A stretch of DNA of 64,000 nucleotides from Lysobacter antibioticus (GTDB taxonomy: Bacteria; Pseudomonadota; Gammaproteobacteria; Xanthomonadales; Xanthomonadaceae), in contig NZ_CP013141.1 of the NCBI RefSeq assembly GCF_001442535.1, positions 877,907 to 941,906 of the forward strand, given 5' to 3'. Each line of letters starts with the position of its first letter. The first letter of the stretch is position 1. The position numbers were made by a program, and so were the translations under genes. The notes under the pieces are model-generated. The model did no database searches. It was not told where the DNA came from and worked only from the letters and a program-made list of their open reading frames with translations. Below, in pieces: positions 59,477-64,000 of this stretch.

Positions 59477-60802
59477 TCAGGCTTTGCTTTCTTCCTCGAT
59501 CCCGACATTCGTCGGCGCCGCGTCGTAGACCGCCTTGTCGAGCAGGCCGGTCTCCTTGGCCACCAGCACCGGCACCAGCATCTGCCCGGTCACGTTGGTC
59601 ATGGTCCGCATCATGTCGAGCACGCGGTCGATCGCATACAGATAGCCGATGGTCTCCAGCGGCAGGCCGGCGGCGCTGAGCACCACGGTGGCCATGATCA
59701 CCGCCGTGCCGGGCACGCCGGCGGTGCCGAAGCTGCCGAGCACCGAAGCGATCATGACGATGAAGTACTGGTCGGCGGTCAGCGGCGTGCCGGTGTACTG
59801 GGCGATGAACACCGCGCACAAGGCCGGATAGATCGCGCCGCAGCCGTCCATCTTGATGCTGGCGCCGAGCGGCGAGGCGAACGCCGCATAATCTTTATTG
59901 ACGCCCAGGTTGTGGGTGATCGAACGCATCGCCACCGGCATCGCCGCGAAGCTCGACGAACTCACGAACGCCACCTGCATGCCCGGCGCGGCGCCGCGGA
60001 AGAACTTCAACGGGTTCAGCCCGTGCGCGAGCAACAGGCCGCTGTAGACCACGACGATATGCAGGGCGCAGGCCAGGTACAGGGCGAACACGAAATTGCC
60101 GAGCGGCAGCAGCTTCTCGAAGCCGTAGGCGCCTACCAGCGCGGCGATCAGGCCGAAGGTGCCGATCGGGGTGACTTCGAGCACGAAGCGGGTGACCTGG
60201 ATCATCAGGTCGCTGGTCTCGCCGACCAGCTTGCGCACCCCGGCGACTTTCTCGCCGAGCTTGACCATCGCAAAGCCGAGTAAACCGGCAAAGAAGATCA
60301 CCGGCAGGATCGAGCCCTTGCCGGCCGCGAGCACGGTCTCGCCGGCGGCGTTCTTGGTCGTGCCGATGCCGGTCAGGGCGTAGAAGGGATTGCTCGGCAC
60401 CACGTCGAGCAGCACCTTGGTCACGCTGGGCACGTCGCGCGGCTTGTAACCGCTGTCGATCGCCAGCCCCATTACGCCGCTGCCGGGCTGCAACACGGTG
60501 CCGACCGCCAGGCCGATGCCGACGGCGAGGACCGCGGTGACCGCGAACCACAGGAAGGTGCGTCCGCCGAGCGCGGCGATCGACTTCTGCCCGTGCAGCG
60601 AGGCCACCGCGTTGATCACCGCGAAGAACACCAGCGGCACCGCGATCATCTTGATCAGGGTGACGTAGAGATCGCCGAGCGGGCCGAACCAGGTTTCGGC
60701 CGCGGGCCCGAAGGCCCAGCCGGCGAGCGCGCCGAGCACGAAGCCGCCGACCACGCGTTGCCAGAACGGAATGCGGAACCACGCGGAGAGCAAGGCGGTC
60801 AT
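59477..60802 (-). CDS. dicarboxylate/amino acid:cation symporter
   Basis: A 441-residue DAACS family transporter (GltP/DctA type) that couples uptake of C4-dicarboxylates or acidic amino acids to Na+ or H+. Signatures: FGPLGDLYVTLIKMIAVPLVFFAVINAVASL, SSSSFAAMPVAM (serine-rich re-entrant loop), LGASIKMDGCGAIYPALCAVF and GVPGTAVIM. About eight helices plus two re-entrant loops. Confidence 0.94.
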   Translation of the reverse strand: MTALLSAWFRIPFWQRVVGGFVLGALAGWAFGPAAETWFGPLGDLYVTLIKMIAVPLVFFAVINAVASLHGQKSIAALGGRTFLWFAVTAVLAVGIGLAVGTVLQPGSGVMGLAIDSGYKPRDVPSVTKVLLDVVPSNPFYALTGIGTTKNAAGETVLAAGKGSILPVIFFAGLLGFAMVKLGEKVAGVRKLVGETSDLMIQVTRFVLEVTPIGTFGLIAALVGAYGFEKLLPLGNFVFALYLACALHIVVVYSGLLLAHGLNPLKFFRGAAPGMQVAFVSSSSFAAMPVAMRSITHNLGVNKDYAAFASPLGASIKMDGCGAIYPALCAVFIAQYTGTPLTADQYFIVMIASVLGSFGTAGVPGTAVIMATVVLSAAGLPLETIGYLYAIDRVLDMMRTMTNVTGQMLVPVLVAKETGLLDKAVYDAAPTNVGIEEESKA

Positions 60803-60978
60803 GACGGACTATCCAGAAGATTCGTCGGAAGACTCCGGCCGGACCAGCCCGGTGCGGAGCGAGCGGCACACCATAAACAGGTTCGATACGTCGCCGGCAA
60901 ACCCTAGCGCATAAGCCGGCAACGAAATTTCATGAAGAGCGACCGCTTCGGCAAAACAGCGCGACACAGTCCGCGCTT

Positions 60979-61404
60979 TCATGCACGGGCCTTCGCCGGC
61001 GGCGTGCGCGAAGCCTCGACGCGGCGTCCGCGCGGCGCGGCCTTGGCCACCGGCTTCGCAGCAGGTTTCGCCGACGGCTTCCTGGTCGGTTGCGATCCCG
61101 CTGCGCCGGCCAGGATCGCCCGCAGCAGGCCGGGGAAACGCCGTTCGAGATCGTCGCAGCGCAGGGTGTTGAGATACTGCGTTCCGGATTTGACCGTGTT
61201 GACCAGGCCGGCCGAACGCAGCACGTCGAAGTGCCGCGACAAGGTCGCGCGCGGCAGTTCCTCGTCGATGCAGGCGCCGACGCAGGACACCGGATGGTCG
61301 CGGCTGAGCGAGCGGACGATGCCCAGGCGCACCGGGTCGGCCAGCGCATACAGCACGCTGGTCATCTCGATGTCGTCGATGGCGGGGTGATGCAGGGGTC
61401 TCAT
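60979..61404 (-). CDS. ArsR-type transcriptional regulator
   Basis: A winged-helix repressor. VLYALADPVRLGIVRSLSRDHPVSCVGACIDEELPRATLSRHFDVLRSAGLVNTVKSGTQYLNTL (in consecutive blocks) is the ArsR/SmtB pattern; the CVGAC pair lies where ArsR sensors bind metal(loid)s or thiols. A C-terminal Lys/Ala/Pro-rich tail follows. ATG at 61404 is preferred; an upstream ATG at 61449 would lie inside the operator region. It is divergent from an SDR gene. Confidence 0.85.
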   Translation of the reverse strand: MRPLHHPAIDDIEMTSVLYALADPVRLGIVRSLSRDHPVSCVGACIDEELPRATLSRHFDVLRSAGLVNTVKSGTQYLNTLRCDDLERRFPGLLRAILAGAAGSQPTRKPSAKPAAKPVAKAAPRGRRVEASRTPPAKARA

Positions 61405-61436
61405 GGCGACAGCTTGCAACAAGCCGAGGCCTGCTG

Positions 61437-61467
61437 CTATGGTTTCCATAGTTCCGAATATCGGAAC
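61437..61467. promoter_or_regulatory. two adjacent palindromic operators
   Basis: CTATGG-TTT-CCATAG (61437-61451) and GTTCCGA-ATA-TCGGAAC (61451-61467) abut in the intergenic space between the ArsR-type gene and the SDR gene. Both have 3-bp spacers and perfect arms, and sit where promoters for the two genes should overlap. The regulator next to them is the obvious candidate to bind. Confidence 0.7.
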
Positions 61468-61535
61468 AACAGAATAACACATCTGTCCTCCCCAACCACC
61501 CAGCCCAGTCGTCCCTCCCCCTCCGGACACCCATC

Positions 61536-62312
61536 ATGAGCACGCTTTCCAGCAAACCCCTGCACGGCAAGACCGCGTTCGTCACCGGCGCCAGCCGCGG
61601 CATCGGCCGCGCCATCGCTCTGCGCCTGGCCCGCGACGGCGCCCATGTCGCGATCAACTACGGCGCCTCGCGCGACGAGGCCGAAGCGGTGGCCGCCGAG
61701 ATCCGCACGCTGGGCGTGAAGTCGGTCGCCATCGGCGCCGACCTCGGCTCGGTCGCGTCGATCGCCCAGGCCTACGTCGAACTCGATGCGTTCCTGCTCG
61801 ACGCCACCGGCCGGCCCGGCCTCGACATCCTGGTCAACAACGCCGGCGTCGCCGTGGTCGCCACGCCCGCCGACACCACCGAGGCGCAGTTCGACCGTCT
61901 GTTCGACGTCAACGTCAAAGGCGTGTTCTTCGCCATCCAGCAGGCCGCGCCGCGTCTCAACGAAGGCGGCCGCATCGTCAACATCTCCTCGCTCTCGACC
62001 CGCGTCGCCACCGCGGGCCTGGCCGCCTACGCCGCCAGCAAGGGCGCGCTCGAAACCCTGACCCTGCAGCTCGCGCCCGAGTTCGCCGCGCGCGGCATCA
62101 CCGTCAACAACGTCTCGCCCGGCGCCATCGAAACCGTCATGAACACCTTCCTGCAGGAAGACGCCGGCCGCACCGCGATTTTGCAAAGCCAGGCGATCCA
62201 GCGGGTGGGCCAACCGGAGGACATCGCCGATGCGGTAGCCTTCGTCGCCTCGCACGAGGGCCGCTGGCTCACCGGCACCACGCTCGATGCTAGCGGCGGC
62301 AGTCATTTATAA
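61536..62312 (+). CDS. SDR family oxidoreductase
   Basis: A 258-residue short-chain dehydrogenase/reductase. NAD(P) loop VTGASRGIGRAIALRLARDGAHVAINYG (TGxxxGIG), NNAG at about residue 105, catalytic Ser in NISSLS and YxxxK in YAASKGALETLTLQLAPE, then VSPGAIETVM. Probable carbonyl/quinone reductase; substrate unknown. Likely controlled by the divergent ArsR-type regulator and followed by an MFS exporter. Confidence 0.95.
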   Translation: MSTLSSKPLHGKTAFVTGASRGIGRAIALRLARDGAHVAINYGASRDEAEAVAAEIRTLGVKSVAIGADLGSVASIAQAYVELDAFLLDATGRPGLDILVNNAGVAVVATPADTTEAQFDRLFDVNVKGVFFAIQQAAPRLNEGGRIVNISSLSTRVATAGLAAYAASKGALETLTLQLAPEFAARGITVNNVSPGAIETVMNTFLQEDAGRTAILQSQAIQRVGQPEDIADAVAFVASHEGRWLTGTTLDASGGSHL

Positions 62313-62328
62313 GCCGAGATTCGAGATT

Positions 62329-62410
62329 CGGGAGTAGTGATTCGTCGCACCGGCGCTCCTGCTCCCACGCTCTTGCCCCTGCCAATCCCGAATCCCTACT
62401 CCCGAATCGC
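62329..62410. repeat. inverted GATTCGGGAGTAG repeat before the MFS gene
   Basis: A 19-base inverted repeat with one mismatch (ATTCGGGAGTAGTGATTCG at about 62327-62345 and its mirror at about 62388-62408) enclosing some 45 bases, in the gap between the SDR and MFS genes. It is related to the GGGAATC-type repeats at 13441 and 16858. Confidence 0.7.
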
Positions 62411-62416
62411 GAAACA

Positions 62417-63589
62417 ATGAACAAACCCCTGTTCTCTCTCCTGCTCGGCGCCTTCGCGCTCGGCTCGGCCGAATTCGGCACGGTCGGGCTGATTCCGTCG
62501 CTGAGCCATCAACTGCACCGCAGCAGCGACGAGCTCGGTTGGCTGGTGGCGATCTACGCCATCGGCGTGACCATCGGCGCGCCGCTGCTGACGCGGTTGC
62601 TGCAGCGCTACGACGCCCGCCTGACCCTGGCGGTGTCGATGGCCCTGGCCGGAGTGCTGACCGTGCTCGCTTCGGCCAGCGAGCATTTCGGCCTGCTGTT
62701 GATCGCGCGCCTGTTGCTCGGCGCCAATCACGGCCTGTTCTTCTCGTTGGCGATGCCCTTGGCCGGCAAGCTCAGCCCGCGCTCGACCATCGAGGGCATG
62801 TCCCAGGTGGTGTCCGGCCTGACCATCGCCATCGTGCTGAGCATCCCGATCATGGGATTCGTCAGCGATCACTATCACTGGCAAGCGACGTTCTGGCTGC
62901 TCGGCGCCAGCTATTTCGTCGCCGCGGCGGCGATGTGGCGCTGGATACCGGCGCGTGCGGGCAGCCGCGATATCGACTCGCAGCAAGTCAGTTTCGTCGC
63001 AGTGATCTCCAACCCGCGCGTGCTGTCGGCGTTGATGAAGATCGTCCTGCTGTTCGGCGGCTACTTCATCGCCTACACCTACCTGCCCAAGCTCATCATC
63101 GATTCGCTCGGCTACAGCCAGGACACCGCCAACCTGCTGCTGTTGCTGTTCGGCATCGGCGTGGTGCTGGGCAACCATGTCGGCGGCATCGCCGCGGCGC
63201 GCTTTGGGGTGTCGCGCACGATCGGCTTCAACTACGCGCTGATCGCGGCCTTGTTCCTGGCGATTTATTTCCTGATCGGCCTGCCCTCGGCGGCCTACGC
63301 CGGCATCCTGGTGCTCGGCCTGTTCGCGATGAGCGCGACGCCGTCGCTGGGTCACTACGGCATCGAAGTGTCGCGCCGTCTGATTCCGGGTTCGGCCGAG
63401 ATCGCCTCCAGCCTGACCGTGTCGGGCTACAACATCGGCATCGCCCTGGGCTCGCTGATCGGCGGCGTAGTGCTGCGCCAGGTCGGGCTCAACCAGATCC
63501 TGGTGGTCGCCGCGTTCGTGATCGGGCTGGGGCTGGTGGTGAATTTCCTCGAACACCGTGCCGACCGGCGCCTGGATATGGCGATCTGA
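62417..63589 (+). CDS. MFS transporter
   Basis: A 390-residue, 12-helix major facilitator of the DHA1/AraJ-like group. FSLLLGAFALGSAEFGTVGLIPSL is the typical first helix; other family blocks include IYAIGVTIGAPLLTRLLQRYD, LLIARLLLGANHGLFFSLAMPLAG, and IASSLTVSGYNIGIALGSLIGG. Probable exporter of small molecules. It follows the SDR gene by about 100 bases; the inverted repeat in between could attenuate or split the transcript. Confidence 0.92.
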   Translation: MNKPLFSLLLGAFALGSAEFGTVGLIPSLSHQLHRSSDELGWLVAIYAIGVTIGAPLLTRLLQRYDARLTLAVSMALAGVLTVLASASEHFGLLLIARLLLGANHGLFFSLAMPLAGKLSPRSTIEGMSQVVSGLTIAIVLSIPIMGFVSDHYHWQATFWLLGASYFVAAAAMWRWIPARAGSRDIDSQQVSFVAVISNPRVLSALMKIVLLFGGYFIAYTYLPKLIIDSLGYSQDTANLLLLLFGIGVVLGNHVGGIAAARFGVSRTIGFNYALIAALFLAIYFLIGLPSAAYAGILVLGLFAMSATPSLGHYGIEVSRRLIPGSAEIASSLTVSGYNIGIALGSLIGGVVLRQVGLNQILVVAAFVIGLGLVVNFLEHRADRRLDMAI

Positions 63590-63819
63590 TCGAGACGGTT
63601 TCGCAGGCCGGCGTCGGCGCGGCCTGCGGGTCGGCAGCGTCGTCGCCGAAGGGTCGCCACAGCCACGACGCCATCGCCTGCGACCGCCGCGCCAACCCCG
63701 CCTCCAGGCGGACCGCCACGACCGGCAAAGGCGATGGCCCAGGCACATTTCCGGCAATCGTAAATGCCGTCACAGACCCGGGGCATAATCGCCGGCTAGC
63801 CATCCCAAGCCGGCCGTCC

Positions 63820-64000
63820 ATGTCCAAGCTGCGTTCCGCTTCCGTCCTTCTCGTTCCCGCGCTGCTCAGCGCCTGCGCCGCCTCGGCGCCGACGCGCAGC
63901 GACGCACCGGCGACGCACGGCGTCGCCATCGACGTCCCCGCGATCCAACACCCGCAAGGCGAGACGCCGGCCTGGTGGTATCGCGACGGCGCCGCCCAGG
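63820..64000 (+). CDS. 5' part of a lipoprotein gene (truncated by window)
   Basis: Only the first 60 codons are inside the window: a lipoprotein signal (LLVPALLSACAAS), an Ala/Thr/Ser linker, then VAIDVPAIQHPQGETPAWWYRDGAA. That last segment resembles the beginning of some exported alkaline phosphatases of this group, but the identity is a guess. Confidence 0.55.
   Translation, partial: MSKLRSASVLLVPALLSACAASAPTRSDAPATHGVAIDVPAIQHPQGETPAWWYRDGAAQ

Overview
This is a high-GC stretch of a gammaproteobacterial chromosome. The gene orders rlmE-ftsH-folP, miaA-hfq-hflX-hflK-hflC and pyrG-kdsA-eno-ftsB-ispD-ispF-truD with surE-pcm-yqaA-nlpD fit the family Xanthomonadaceae (Lysobacteraceae). A secreted M4 protease, a solo LuxR receptor, several lipoproteins and many intergenic repeats make a Lysobacter-like organism the best guess. 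The species cannot be read from the window. No rRNA or tRNA gene, prophage, transposase or CRISPR array was seen.

Layout. 1-6.2 kb: plus-strand accessory strip with an MBL-fold lipoprotein, small proteins of obscure families (DUF6228, DUF6714, two YcxB-like, two unknown), a group 2 truncated haemoglobin and a thioredoxin-like exported protein. 6.2-16.5 kb: a minus-strand housekeeping chain, rlmE, ftsH, folP, miaA, hfq, hflX, hflK, hflC and a DUF2065 protein. It places the membrane protease FtsH and its modulators HflK/HflC in one neighbourhood. It is interrupted by a 1.2 kb non-coding region (11284-12523) carrying regularly repeated DnaA-box-like palindromes, and by a 14-copy heptamer tract just upstream of folP. 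16.5-20 kb: yhbY, an Mth938-like gene, an M15 peptidase, a duplicated-domain membrane protein and a small unknown protein.

20-33 kb: envelope, isoprenoid, LPS and nucleotide genes on the minus strand (nlpD, yqaA, pcm, surE, truD, ispF, ispD, ftsB, eno, kdsA, pyrG). A plus-strand luxR solo and an Smr gene lie between surE and truD. 33-44 kb: small proteins, parE (plus), an AlkX/YcaQ-type glycosylase, hutG, an S9 peptidase, gor and dadA. 44.7-52.3 kb: an M4 metalloprotease, a DUF418 membrane protein, slyD and two NlpC/P60 enzymes. Two related long repeat blocks lie downstream of the protease and of the second NlpC/P60 gene; their core is a symmetric MITE-like element with a variable tandem-repeat centre. 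52.3-64 kb: yciA, an FMN reductase, small membrane proteins, an M16 peptidase pair, a Nudix hydrolase, a dicarboxylate symporter, and an ArsR-type regulator divergent from an SDR and an MFS transporter, ending in a truncated lipoprotein gene.

The most unusual signal is the DnaA-box-like repeat array at 11404-12352: a box trio with fixed internal spacing that recurs about every 270 bp in its three best copies. Its geometry suggests a DnaA-binding or replication-control locus, but this is inferred from motif and geometry only.
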